Positions 27,269 to 36,386 of a stretch of DNA of 64,000 bases are shown here, in pieces. The DNA comes from an uncultured Opitutales bacterium (lineage in GTDB: Bacteria; Verrucomicrobiota; Verrucomicrobiia; Opitutales; Intestinicryptomonadaceae): the NCBI GenBank assembly GCA_934613645.1, contig CAKTTC010000002.1:62001-126000 (forward strand), read 5' to 3'. The notes under the pieces are model-generated. The model was not told the DNA's origin. It searched no databases and saw nothing but the letters and a program-made list of their open reading frames with translations. A program made the position numbers and the translations under genes. Every line of letters begins with the position of its first letter. The first letter of the stretch is position 1.

Positions 27269-30200
27269 ATGAAAAAGTTTTGCGAATTTTTCATTGACCG
27301 CCCGATTTTCGCGACGGTCGTGTCGGTAGTAATCACGCTGTTGGGTGTGATAGGCTTTTCGGCGTTGCCAATCTCGCAATACCCCGACATCGTTCCGCCG
27401 ACAATCGCAATAGACGCCGCCTATCCCGGGGCTTCGCCCGAAGTTTTGATGCAAAACGTGGCAACGCCCATAGAGCAGGAAGTAAACGGCGTCGAGCGCA
27501 TGATGTATATGACAAGCCGCTGCAATTCCGACGGAACGGTGAGCATTGAAATAGCGTTCGAATTGGGAACCGACATCAATCAGGCGCAGGTGCTTGTTCA
27601 AAACAGGGTTGAGGTTGCAAAGCCCGTTTTGCCCGAAGAGGTCAAGAACATAGGCGTGAGGGTTTCGAAACGCTCGCCGAGCCTGCTTCTGGGGATTGCA
27701 ATCTACTCGCCCGACGGCTCTCGCGACACCGCCTACGTCACGAACTACTACCTCACCCAAATGCGCGACAAACTCCTGCGCGTCGACGGCGTGGGCGACA
27801 TTCTGGCTTACGGCGCGCGCGAATACAGCATGCGCGTGTGGCTGAATCCCGACAGGCTTGCGAACCTCGGCATTTCGCCCGCTGAAGTCTACGCGGCAAT
27901 ACGCGCGCAGAACAAGCAGGTTGCGGCGGGCAAGCTCAACCAGTCGCCCGTTGCCGACGCCAAAACGGCGGCGCACGAAATTCTGATTGAAACGCAGGGT
28001 CGCCTTTCCGACGCCGCGCAATTTGCCGAAATTGTGGTGCGCAAATATCCCGACGGGAAAATAATCCGCCTCAAAGACGTTGCAAGAACTGAGCTTGGCG
28101 CGTATTCGTATACCGACGGCGCGTTCTACAGGGGCGGCGACGCAATCGCGCTGCTTGTCTACCAAACACCGGGGTCGAACGCGTCGAACACGGCGGGAGA
28201 GGTGCTGAAGCTGTTCGAGCAGATGAAGCGCGACTTCCCCAGCGGCTTGGACTACGATGTCGGAATGGACAACACAGTCTACATTGCCGACTCAATCAAA
28301 GCCGTTTTCCGCACGATTTTGGAGGCTACAATACTTGTTGTTTTCGTGATGATGTTGTTTTTGCAGAACTGGAAAGCGGCGGTAATTCCGCTTTTTGCAA
28401 TCCCGATTTCCCTGATTGGAACGTTCTTTTTCATGCACATTTTCGGGTTCACAATAAACAACCTCACCCTCTTCGGGCTTGTGCTTGCAATCGGAATAGT
28501 TGTCGACGACGCAATCGTGGTGGTCGAAAACGTGGAGCGCAACATGCGCGGCGGGTTGGACGCCAAAGAGGCCGCCAAAAAAGCTATGGGGCAAGTGGCG
28601 GGCGCGCTTGTGGCAATCGTGCTTGTGCTTGCCGCCGTGTTTGTGCCGACTGCGTTTGTAGCCGGCATTACGGGCGAATTCTACAGGCAGTTCGCGCTGA
28701 CGATAGCGGCGTCTACCGCCATTTCGGGCGCGGTGTCGCTCACGCTCACGCCCGCGCTTGCGGCAATATTTATGCGGCGCGAAGGCGCGTCGGGGCTTTT
28801 CACGCGCGCCTACAATTTCGTTTTCGGAAAATTCTTCGGCGCATTCAACGCGGGGTTCGAAAAGACAGCCGACGCCTACGGAAAATTCGTCGGCAAAACT
28901 CTGCGTTTTTCGGCCGCGCTCGCGGCGGTTTATCTGCTGCTTGTGGCGGCGGCGTTTTGGGCGTTCCACAGAGCCGAAAAGGGCTTCATTCCCGCACAGG
29001 ACACCTGCTACTTCTATCTTGCAGTCCAGCTACCCGACGGGGCGTCGCTAAACCGCACTGCGCAGGCGTTGAAAAAGGCGGAGAAAGTGGTTGGCAAAAC
29101 GCTTCCCGAAGCGCAAAAATACATGTCTTTGGCGGGGCTGAACATTGCAAACCTCGGCAGAATGTCGAACGGCGGAACAATGTTCATTCAGCTCGAAAGC
29201 AAGGAGACGCGCGTTGCGAAAAACATTCCGCTTGAAAGCTCAATTTCGCGCCTTATGGACGCTCTTTACAGGGAGATTCCCGAGGCATCGTTCTTCGCGG
29301 TAAAGCCCCCCGTGGTCTCGGGCATAGGCATGGGCGGCGACTTCAAGGGCTTCGTCCAAGACAAGTCGGCGAAGGGGCTTGCGCAGGTTGAAGCGGGCGT
29401 GCGCGCCGCGGTGGAGGGCGCGCGCAAAGAGCCTTCGATTTCGACCGCGCTTACAATGTTCTCCATTTCCAGCCCGCGCCTGAAAGTGGATATTGACCGC
29501 GAACAGGCGCAGAGAATGGGCGTAGACGTTTCGTCGATATTCAACACAATGACGTTCAATTTGGGCTCGGTATACATAAACGATTTCAACATTTTAAACC
29601 GCGCCTACCGCGTTGTGGCGCAGGCGGAAAGTGCCGACAGAAGCTCGAAGGACGGCGTTACAAAGTTGCGCGTTGCCCTGCCCGACGGCAGTTCGGCGCA
29701 GATTGGCAGCTTTGCAAAACTGCGCCCATCTGTCGGCCCCGAGACAATAACGCGCTACAACCTCTACCCCGCGGCGGAAATTATGGGCAACGTCTCTTCG
29801 GGGCACTCCACTGGCGAGGCCATTTCGGCGATAGAAAAAATCGCGGCCGATTCGCTCCCCGCGGGAATGGGGCTTGAATGGACAGACTTGGCGTTCCAGC
29901 AGAAGCGCGCGGGCTCGGGCGGCGTGCTGCTTACGTTTGCGCTGTGCGTGGCGTTCGTGTTTCTGATTCTCGCCGCGCTCTACGAGAGCTGGTCGCTGCC
30001 GCTTTCGGTAATTCTGATTGTGCCGCTTGTGCTGTTGTTTTCAATTCTCGGAGTCGAGGCGATGGGGCTTGACGTAAACGTGCTCACGCAGGTGGGGTTC
30101 ATCGTCCTCATTGGTTTGGCGTGCAAAAACGCCATTCTGATTGTCGAGTTTGCAAAGCAGCGACAGGAGAACGGCGAAAGCTCCGCAAGCGCGGTTGCGG

Positions 30201-30424
30201 CGGCGGCAAGAAACAGGCTGCGCCCGATTCTGATGACTTCGTTCGCGTTCATTTTGGGCGTCACGCCGCTTGTCTACGCAAACGGAACAGGCTCCGAATT
30301 GCGCAACGCGCTGGGAACGCCCGTATTTTTCGGAATGCTCGGCGTCACGGTGGCGGGGCTTGTTTTCACGCCCGTATTCTTCCATTTGACAAGACGCAAC
30401 TTCGGAAAAACCGACAAAAAATAG
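27269..30424 (+). CDS. RND multidrug efflux pump, HAE1 (AcrB) family
   Basis: Inner-membrane proton/drug antiporter, 1051 residues, the usual AcrB length. It shows the N-terminal FFIDRPIFATVVSV helix, PISQYPDIVPPTI, ANVAT-type docking loops, and TM4 with GIVVDDAIVVVENVERN holding the two proton-relay aspartates. The second half repeats the fold, with FIVLIGLACKNAILIVEFA and LRPILMTSFAFILGVTPL. Nothing is missing. It lies between adaptor and outer-membrane factor, so the operon encodes a full tripartite pump; the substrate range cannot be read from sequence. Confidence 0.96.
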   Translation: MKKFCEFFIDRPIFATVVSVVITLLGVIGFSALPISQYPDIVPPTIAIDAAYPGASPEVLMQNVATPIEQEVNGVERMMYMTSRCNSDGTVSIEIAFELGTDINQAQVLVQNRVEVAKPVLPEEVKNIGVRVSKRSPSLLLGIAIYSPDGSRDTAYVTNYYLTQMRDKLLRVDGVGDILAYGAREYSMRVWLNPDRLANLGISPAEVYAAIRAQNKQVAAGKLNQSPVADAKTAAHEILIETQGRLSDAAQFAEIVVRKYPDGKIIRLKDVARTELGAYSYTDGAFYRGGDAIALLVYQTPGSNASNTAGEVLKLFEQMKRDFPSGLDYDVGMDNTVYIADSIKAVFRTILEATILVVFVMMLFLQNWKAAVIPLFAIPISLIGTFFFMHIFGFTINNLTLFGLVLAIGIVVDDAIVVVENVERNMRGGLDAKEAAKKAMGQVAGALVAIVLVLAAVFVPTAFVAGITGEFYRQFALTIAASTAISGAVSLTLTPALAAIFMRREGASGLFTRAYNFVFGKFFGAFNAGFEKTADAYGKFVGKTLRFSAALAAVYLLLVAAAFWAFHRAEKGFIPAQDTCYFYLAVQLPDGASLNRTAQALKKAEKVVGKTLPEAQKYMSLAGLNIANLGRMSNGGTMFIQLESKETRVAKNIPLESSISRLMDALYREIPEASFFAVKPPVVSGIGMGGDFKGFVQDKSAKGLAQVEAGVRAAVEGARKEPSISTALTMFSISSPRLKVDIDREQAQRMGVDVSSIFNTMTFNLGSVYINDFNILNRAYRVVAQAESADRSSKDGVTKLRVALPDGSSAQIGSFAKLRPSVGPETITRYNLYPAAEIMGNVSSGHSTGEAISAIEKIAADSLPAGMGLEWTDLAFQQKRAGSGGVLLTFALCVAFVFLILAALYESWSLPLSVILIVPLVLLFSILGVEAMGLDVNVLTQVGFIVLIGLACKNAILIVEFAKQRQENGESSASAVAAAARNRLRPILMTSFAFILGVTPLVYANGTGSELRNALGTPVFFGMLGVTVAGLVFTPVFFHLTRRNFGKTDKK

Positions 30425-30432
30425 GATTTTCT

Positions 30433-31848
30433 ATGAAAAAATTTCATTTCTCTGCGGCGTTGGCGGCGGCCGTTCTGTGCGGCTGCATGATGACGCCCGA
30501 CTACGACAACCCGAACGAAACAATCGGCGAACGCGAGATTCTCGACTTCCAAAAGTTCGCCAACGAGAACCGCGACTGGAAGACAGCAACCCCCGCCGAC
30601 GAACAAAAGCGCGGCGACTGGTGGCTCGCTTTCGACGACCCGTTTCTGGACAGGCTCATGCAAAAATGCGCCGCCGACAACCCCGACGTGAAATCGCTCT
30701 ACTACAGGGTTGAGCAGGCTCTCGCGAGTGCGTGCGCAACGCGCGCAATGCTTTCTCCGCACGTCTCGGGAAGCGGCGACTGGTTCAAGACTGAGGTCGG
30801 GCACAGCTCGCTCGTGCGCCCGCTCGGCTCGCAATTCGAAGACTGGGCGTTGGGCGCAACTCTCACTTGGGACGCCGACTTATTCGGCAGAATAAGAAGC
30901 GTTCTTGCCGCCTCCCGAGCCGAGGCAGAGGGACTTGAACGCCAATACGAAAGTGCGCTGCTTGCCCTGCGCGCGAAAGTGGCGGCTGTCTATTTCTCGC
31001 TCGGCGAGCTTGAAGCGGAGCGGAATCTGCTTGCCGAAACGGTAAAAATCCGCGAAGCCGAAACAAAGTTCGTTCTCGACAGGGTTCAGATGCAGACGGC
31101 TCAGGAGGCAGACTTGGAGCGCGCGAAGGCTCTGGAACACGCCGACAAGGCAAAGCTTGCCGAGCTTGAAGGCGGCATTGCCCTCGCGAAAAATCTTCTC
31201 GCCAATCTCGTCGGAACAACGCCCGCGAAGTTAGATTTTTCATGCGCGAAGTTCGACGCCAAGATTCCGCAAGTCCCCGCAAGCATTCCCTCTGAGCTGC
31301 TCGAAAGGCGTCCCGACATTGCCGCCGCCGAACGCGCCGTTTTTGCCGCCAACCACCGCATAGGCGCGGCTCAGGCGGCGTTCTTCCCCACGGTTTCAAT
31401 CACAAGTTCGCTCGGCACTGAAACGACTGCCTTTTCAAAGCTACTAAACTCGAGTTCGTTTGCATGGGGCGTAAGTCCGCAGGTATACATTCCCATTTTC
31501 CAAGCCGGAAAGCTCAGTGCGCAAAAGCGCGCCGCCCTTGCAAAGCACAAGGAGACTCTTGAGCACTACAAATCTACCGTGCTCAAGGCCGTAAGGGAAA
31601 CTGAGGACGCCCTCGCGAAGATAGCAACCTCCAACGCCAAGGCTATCGAGCTTAAAGCCGCCGCCCAAGCTGCGCTCAGGGTAGAATCTATCGCCCAAGC
31701 CCAATACGACGAAGGCGCGATTGACTATTTCCAAGCCTCTCAAGCCCACCGCGCCGCCCTCTCTGCAAGGCTTGCCGAGATAAAAAACCGCGGCGACCAA
31801 TTCCGCGCCACCATTGAGCTTTTCCACTCAATCAACGGTTTTTTATGA
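30433..31848 (+). CDS. Outer-membrane efflux lipoprotein (OprM/NodT family)
   Basis: TolC-like outer-membrane exit duct, 471 residues from ATG 30433. The lipobox is LCGC (Cys16 region), so it is lipid-anchored like OprM. Two repeats of coiled-coil helices and strands are visible; KRGDWWLAFDDPFLDRLM, SSLVRPLGSQFEDWALGA and RRPDIAAAERAVFAANHRIG-like motifs are standard for NodT proteins. It is the last gene of the pump operon. A longer frame from 30121 only overlaps the pump gene. Downstream begins a hairpin-repeat cluster that may end transcription. Confidence 0.93.
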   Translation: MKKFHFSAALAAAVLCGCMMTPDYDNPNETIGEREILDFQKFANENRDWKTATPADEQKRGDWWLAFDDPFLDRLMQKCAADNPDVKSLYYRVEQALASACATRAMLSPHVSGSGDWFKTEVGHSSLVRPLGSQFEDWALGATLTWDADLFGRIRSVLAASRAEAEGLERQYESALLALRAKVAAVYFSLGELEAERNLLAETVKIREAETKFVLDRVQMQTAQEADLERAKALEHADKAKLAELEGGIALAKNLLANLVGTTPAKLDFSCAKFDAKIPQVPASIPSELLERRPDIAAAERAVFAANHRIGAAQAAFFPTVSITSSLGTETTAFSKLLNSSSFAWGVSPQVYIPIFQAGKLSAQKRAALAKHKETLEHYKSTVLKAVRETEDALAKIATSNAKAIELKAAAQAALRVESIAQAQYDEGAIDYFQASQAHRAALSARLAEIKNRGDQFRATIELFHSINGFL

Positions 31849-31849
31849 T

Positions 31850-32184
31850 TTCTAAAGTGACGCGGTTTGCCGCAGGCAATCCCGCTTTGATTATTGGTTA
31901 AAGTTTTTACTTTCCTAAAGCGGCGCGGATTGGTTTCACCAATCCCGCTTTTTTTACATGTTCGTAAGGGGCGGCAATTGGCACAGCCAATGTGCCTTTG
32001 ACTCTAATTAAAGTTTTATGTATTTGTGAGGATTGCCGTAGGCAATTTTTTTACATGTTGGGAAGCGGCGCGGATTGGCATAGCCAATACGCCTTTGTCT
32101 CTGGTTAAAGTATTTGTATTTCCTAAAGTGGCGCGGATTGCCTGTGGCAATCCCGCTTTGTCTCTGTTTTAAGTATTGTATATA
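31850..32184. repeat. Cluster of six hairpin repeats with co-varying stems (family copy A)
   Basis: No gene is seen in this gap. Six units of about 50-60 bases follow each other. Their frame is roughly CTAAAG(C/T)GGCGCGG, then a hairpin, then CCGCTTTG and often GTTAAAGT. Hairpins: TTGCC-GCA-GGCAA (31867-31879), GGATTGGT-TTC-ACCAATCC (31927-31945), ATTGGC-ACA-GCCAAT (31977-31991), ATTGCC-GTA-GGCAAT (32032-32046), ATTGGC-ATA-GCCAAT (32074-32088), GGATTGCC-TGT-GGCAATCC (32135-32153). The inner pairs change on both arms together. Units 2 and 4 are followed by T-runs and TACATG. A second cluster lies at 52201-52395, also in a convergent gap. Confidence 0.8.
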
Positions 32185-32216
32185 AAAAAGGGGCGCGCGA
32201 ACTGCCCCGTTTTTTA
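32184..32216. terminator. Bidirectional rho-independent terminator
   Basis: A-run (32184-32189), GGGGC/GCCCC arms (32190-32194 and 32204-32208), then G and six T (32210-32215). It lies right at the end of the FNT gene and can also stop read-through from the efflux operon. Confidence 0.8.
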
Positions 32217-32852
32217 TCAAAGTTTTTGTGAGAGGCGGCGGAACATGTATGCGCCCACGCCGTTCCCCAATATCATCACTCCGAGGTATCCGAACGTTTT
32301 TACGCTCCAGCAATCTGCCGCCCAAAAGTAGAACATATTTGCCACGCAGTGTTCGAATCCGCAAAGTATAAACACCATAACGGGAAGCACCACGAACAGC
32401 CAACTTTTAGTTTTTCTGTAATTATCCACCGCCAAAAACATCATAATTCCGCAACCGCACGCAAGCAGAAACACGCTAAGCGGGGAATCGGAAAGTTTAG
32501 CCGCGCACATTGAATCCAAAACGGGCTGAAGTCCGTTAAAAGAGCGCGTTGCACGCAACGCCAACGCAACAAGTGCCGTGCCCACAAAGTTGCCCGCAAC
32601 AATAATCGGGAAATACATCGGCGACTGTCTGAAGTTTGTAGGCGGCGTTTTGGGCGTGGGGCTACTGAAGTCTAAATACCCAATTTTCCCCGTGTAGAGG
32701 GCGAACCCGCGCGCCACCACAGTCAATAATCCGAGCGAAAACAGGAACGAACCTATTACTTTGCCGTTTTCAAGCCCTGCGCAGCACAGGAACACAACAC
32801 CGCCGAATGCAATCATTACACCCGCGTAAACTGAACTGATAAAATGTTTCAT
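32217..32852 (-). CDS. Formate/nitrite transporter (FNT) family channel
   Basis: Polytopic membrane channel for small monovalent anions such as formate or nitrite. From ATG 32852 there are 211 residues, somewhat short for the family (usually 250-280). About six helices are visible. The family signatures are the N-terminal SSVYAGVMIAFGGVVFLCC, the GNFVGTALVAL segment, and CGFEHCVANMFYFW, which matches the FNT hallmark GFEHxxANM. The missing length appears to be in loops and the tail. A longer frame to 32888 has no better start. Confidence 0.85.
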   Translation of the reverse strand: MKHFISSVYAGVMIAFGGVVFLCCAGLENGKVIGSFLFSLGLLTVVARGFALYTGKIGYLDFSSPTPKTPPTNFRQSPMYFPIIVAGNFVGTALVALALRATRSFNGLQPVLDSMCAAKLSDSPLSVFLLACGCGIMMFLAVDNYRKTKSWLFVVLPVMVFILCGFEHCVANMFYFWAADCWSVKTFGYLGVMILGNGVGAYMFRRLSQKL

Positions 32853-33001
32853 ACGCAATACATTTACCCGAACTGCGCGGGCTGACAAGCAATTTTTGGG
32901 CGAAAAACATTCCGCCGAAACAACTGTTTTAACTCCACGTTGTTATAAAGTCCACAACGCCGCCGAAAGCTTGCAAAGTTTAGCCCCGCGCTCTGAATCT
33001 T

Positions 33002-33038
33002 GCGGAATTTACCGCAAAATACCGCAAAAAAATTCCGC
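33002..33038. other. Long hairpin with internal direct repeat in the FNT-helicase gap
   Basis: The 291-base gap 32853-33143 contains no gene I trust. A perfect 9-bp inverted repeat GCGGAATTT / AAATTCCGC (33002-33010, 33030-33038) encloses two copies of TACCGCAAAA. It lies about 105 bases after the helicase stop (minus strand). No T-run follows the arm, so it is not a classical terminator. Confidence 0.4.
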
Positions 33039-33143
33039 CGACACCAAAGCCGACGGAAGCAAACCACTACACGCGTTTTCGTTTTCGCAACTTCGCCGAG
33101 CAAAAGCGCGCGGTGGAAATCGCCATTTTGAGCCGCGCAATGC

Positions 33144-34616
33144 TTATCTGTTGCGCTTGCGCGGACGTTTTTTCGGCTCTTCAAGCTGCGGCTCGTTGCG
33201 GTATTCGAACCCTTCGAGTTTGCGGCGTTCAATGCGCGCGCCGATAAACGCTTCGATGCGCTTTAGGAATTCGTTTTCCTCGGAGGAGAACAGCGTTATG
33301 GCAAAGCCGTCCCTGTTTGCGCGCCCCGTTCTGCCTATGCGGTGGACATAGTCTTCGGCGTGCTCGGGAACGTTGTAGTTTATGACGCAGCCGACGTCGG
33401 AAATGTCCAGCCCGCGCGAGGCGATGTCGGTCGCCACAAGAATCGAGGTTTTGTGTTCCTTGAAGTCGCGCAGAGCCTTGTCGCGCTCTTTTTGGGTGCG
33501 GTCGGAATGGAGGGTTGAGACTTTGTAGTCGTGCCCCTCGAGCCACTGGGTGATTCTGTCGGCGTCGATTCTCGTGCGCGTAAAGACAATCAGGCTTTCG
33601 AACGAAAGCGTTTCCAGAAGCTTTATGAGCATGTCGTATTTCTGGATAGAGTCTACGGGATAGACGTAGTGCTCTATTGTGTCGGCGGGGCTGTGGGCAA
33701 TGCCGACGTCGATTTTTTCGGGCTCGTTCAACGCCCAAGACGACAACCGCAAAACGGCGTCGGGCATAGTTGCCGAGAAGAAAAGCGTCTGGCGGTTTTT
33801 GGGGCACGCGCGAATGATGTTTGAAACGTCTTCTATGAAGCCCATATCGAACATTCTGTCGACTTCGTCCAAGATGAGATGGCGCACGTTTGAAAGCGAT
33901 ATGCTGCGCTGGCGCATTAGGTCGAGCAGGCGTCCGGGGGTTGCAACAACAACGTCGACGCCCGCGCGCAGAGCCTCAATTTGGGCGTTCATCGAGACGC
34001 CGCCCTGAACGAGGAGCGTTTCAATGTCGGCGTATTTGGAAAAGTTGACGAACGCGTCCTTCGTCTGCGAGGCAAGCTCGCGCGTGGGGCTTAAAACAAG
34101 CACGCGCACGTTGCCGGATTCGTCCTTGATTTTGTCGATTATCGGGAGGGCGAACGCCGCCGTTTTGCCCGTTCCCGTCTGCGCCGTGGCTATGACGTCG
34201 CGCTCCGCCAAAACGGGAGCGACCGATTTTTTCTGGATTTCCGTGGGCGTTTTGTAGCCCATATCTTTGATTGCCGAAAGTGTCTGTGCCGAAAGCCCCA
34301 AAGCGGCGAACTCGGGAACTTCTGTCTGCAATTCCTCCATTTTGTAGGGTTCGGGGAGGGTTTTGGGCGCGCGTTTTACCTGCTGGCGGGGCTGGGGTTG
34401 CGGGGCGTCGGCGTATTCGCGGCGCGGACGGCGCGACTGTTGGCGCGTGCGTGTTCCGCTGCCGCCGTTGCATTGGTCTCCGTTTTGCCGACCGCCGCGG
34501 CGGCCTGCCGATTGGGCGTCGTTCTTGCGCTGTGTGTCTTGGCGTCTGCGTCCGTTCTGTTTGGCGGGCTTTTTTACTATTCCTACCGCCGACAATATCT
34601 TTTTTAATATGTTCAT
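33144..34616 (-). CDS. DEAD-box ATP-dependent RNA helicase
   Basis: RNA helicase of 490 residues, RhlE/CsdA-like. A basic, Gln/Arg-rich N-terminal tail (about 1-85) precedes the helicase core. Motifs: Q motif FAALGLSAQTLSAI region, motif I AQTGTGKTAA, Ia PTRELASQ, Ib TPGRLLDLM, II DEVD in LILDEVDRMFD (DEVD rather than DEAD), III SAT, and in domain 2 IVFTRTR, ATDIASRGLDI and HRIGRTGR. The C-terminus ends in a short basic stretch (KKRPRKRNR). Likely roles are ribosome assembly or mRNA decay. DEVD in motif II is the only unusual residue. Confidence 0.93.
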   Translation of the reverse strand: MNILKKILSAVGIVKKPAKQNGRRRQDTQRKNDAQSAGRRGGRQNGDQCNGGSGTRTRQQSRRPRREYADAPQPQPRQQVKRAPKTLPEPYKMEELQTEVPEFAALGLSAQTLSAIKDMGYKTPTEIQKKSVAPVLAERDVIATAQTGTGKTAAFALPIIDKIKDESGNVRVLVLSPTRELASQTKDAFVNFSKYADIETLLVQGGVSMNAQIEALRAGVDVVVATPGRLLDLMRQRSISLSNVRHLILDEVDRMFDMGFIEDVSNIIRACPKNRQTLFFSATMPDAVLRLSSWALNEPEKIDVGIAHSPADTIEHYVYPVDSIQKYDMLIKLLETLSFESLIVFTRTRIDADRITQWLEGHDYKVSTLHSDRTQKERDKALRDFKEHKTSILVATDIASRGLDISDVGCVINYNVPEHAEDYVHRIGRTGRANRDGFAITLFSSEENEFLKRIEAFIGARIERRKLEGFEYRNEPQLEEPKKRPRKRNR

Positions 34617-34676
34617 TTTGCGTAGACTTTACAGCGGGGCAAATTCTATGCAAGACAATTCGCTTCAAAAAAAGAA

Positions 34677-34704
34677 TTGACAGTATGTTCGCCTGAAATA
34701 CGCT
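34677..34704 (+). promoter_or_regulatory. Candidate promoter of the 34716 gene
   Basis: TTGACA (34677-34682), a 16-base spacer, and TACGCT (34699-34704). The transcript would start only a few bases before the ATG at 34716, so the message would be nearly leaderless; no ribosome site is visible there. Confidence 0.45.
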
Positions 34705-34715
34705 CTTGGCTAAAT

Positions 34716-36368
34716 ATGAACAGAACATTTACCTCACTTATATTGGCGGCATTGACGTTCACCCCCGTCGCCGTTTTTGCTCAGGAAATCCCCGAAGACG
34801 TAAAGGCGAAAATTGTAGAAACCGCCAATACGATAGTTAAAAAAGGACACCGCAACGATTGGGTTTTGCGCCAAATCGAGGCGTGGGAGTCTATAAACGC
34901 AATGTCGTTCAACGTGCCGAAAGAGTATGTCGAAAAAATAAAGGCGGCGGCGCAAAAGAAATTCCCGTGGACGTTCGCCAAGCAGGAGGAGTTCATAAAC
35001 GACCAAACCGAAGCCCTCGCCGAGGTTTTGGAAATGAAGGCGTTGTTTGCCAAGGACGAATTCGACAGGCTTCTTGCGGCATTCGAAAAAAAGAACCCCG
35101 ACAATTACAGGGCTGTCGCCGAGGCGTTCCAAAAAGCGGCCGAACAAAAGGACGAAATCAAGAATTTCACAATCGAAGGAATGGATCCCTCGATGCTCGA
35201 AATCACAAAGCAGGTTCTTGCGCAGAAGTTCCCCGACAATTTCGCCGAGCAGCTGAAAGCACTTAAAAAGCAGGCTGCAATGATGTCGCTTGTGGCGGAC
35301 GCCAAGGAAATAAAAGAGGCGCAAGAGCAGGAACAGACAGCCAAAGCAGCCGCCCCCAAGCGCAGCGAGATTGTAAAACAGGTTGAGGGAATTTTCAGAA
35401 ATTCAACGCTCAACGTAACGGGCAACGGCAAAACGGCGTCGGGAATAGTGTCGGAAATAGAGGGCAGAAGGGTTCTCATTTTCCCCGCGAGCGTTTTCAC
35501 GAAAGACGCGCTTTCGGTCTCCAACGCGAAGGGCGAAGAAGCCACTATCCCCACGAAAAAGGTTTTCTCATCAAAATCGTTCCCGCTTATGATGGTGCAA
35601 ATCCCCGCCGACTTCTCGATAGACGTGGCCGCGGTGGAGCTTGCGAAGAACGAGGAAGTCAAAGCCTGCGTGGCGCAAAAACTGATGCTTTCGGGAAATA
35701 TCGACAGCGAACTGCGCACAAGGGAAACAACTCTCAACAAGCTGGTGGGCGGCACGCTCAAAATTTCCATTCAGGTTTCGGGCTCATACTACGAAGGCTC
35801 GGCAATTCTGAACCCGAAAACGAACCGCGTTGTGGGCATTTGCATGGCCTCGCCGCGCGGACTCTGGACTGCGGACATTGCCGCGGAAACGAAAAGGCAA
35901 TACGAACGCGAGCTTGAAAGAACGACGCGCTACCTGACTGTCTACAGAACCGACCTGCCCTTCGCTTGGACGCCCGTTAAAAACGACAAGATGAACGACC
36001 AATTCGAGCTTAATGACAGGCTCAGGGAAATCAATTTGGCACTCGGTTTGTTGCTGCACGGAGGTTCGCTTGCCGACGCGAAAACAAGCCCCATAACACA
36101 GAAGATAGCCGAAAAATACCTCAAAGAGTTGGATATTTCAATGGACAAGTCGAAATTGCGCGTGGTATACAGGGCGTTTATAAACGACGTTATTGTAATG
36201 CTCCGCCAGATAGTTGCAAAGACGCGTCCCGCCGAATTCTACGCCAACACGAAGTCAGACTTGGCGTTCAACTTCTCGCTCACTTCAAAGTATTACGAAG
36301 CACTCAAAAACGAGCAGAAGAAAAACACCACAACCCTCGCCCCCAAAGAGTTCAAAGTTAAGCTCTAA
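34716..36368 (+). CDS. Exported protein with a degenerate trypsin-like domain
   Basis: The protein has 550 residues from ATG 34716, with a signal peptide (about 1-22, ending VFAQ). Residues 25-225 are helical and charged, rich in Lys, Glu and Ala. From about 230 to 410 the pattern is that of a chymotrypsin-fold serine protease: SGIVSEIEGRRVLIFPASVF where the His strand should be, and YYEGSAILNPKTNRVVGICM where the Gly-Asp-Ser-Gly loop should be. The catalytic His and Ser are not found at these places, so it is probably a binding or scaffold pseudo-protease. The last 140 residues are helical. I do not recognise a named family. Confidence 0.6.
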   Translation: MNRTFTSLILAALTFTPVAVFAQEIPEDVKAKIVETANTIVKKGHRNDWVLRQIEAWESINAMSFNVPKEYVEKIKAAAQKKFPWTFAKQEEFINDQTEALAEVLEMKALFAKDEFDRLLAAFEKKNPDNYRAVAEAFQKAAEQKDEIKNFTIEGMDPSMLEITKQVLAQKFPDNFAEQLKALKKQAAMMSLVADAKEIKEAQEQEQTAKAAAPKRSEIVKQVEGIFRNSTLNVTGNGKTASGIVSEIEGRRVLIFPASVFTKDALSVSNAKGEEATIPTKKVFSSKSFPLMMVQIPADFSIDVAAVELAKNEEVKACVAQKLMLSGNIDSELRTRETTLNKLVGGTLKISIQVSGSYYEGSAILNPKTNRVVGICMASPRGLWTADIAAETKRQYERELERTTRYLTVYRTDLPFAWTPVKNDKMNDQFELNDRLREINLALGLLLHGGSLADAKTSPITQKIAEKYLKELDISMDKSKLRVVYRAFINDVIVMLRQIVAKTRPAEFYANTKSDLAFNFSLTSKYYEALKNEQKKNTTTLAPKEFKVKL

Positions 36369-36386
36369 CCCGAGGGCAAAAACAGT

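Noticed and set aside
32008..32403. 131-codon minus-strand frame through the hairpin repeats
   Set aside because: Repeated IAYGNPR-like peptides come from translating the DNA repeats; half of it is antisense-shifted to the FNT gene.
32864..33232. 122-codon frame in the FNT-helicase gap
   Set aside because: Overlaps the helicase end, no ribosome site, composition unlike a protein.
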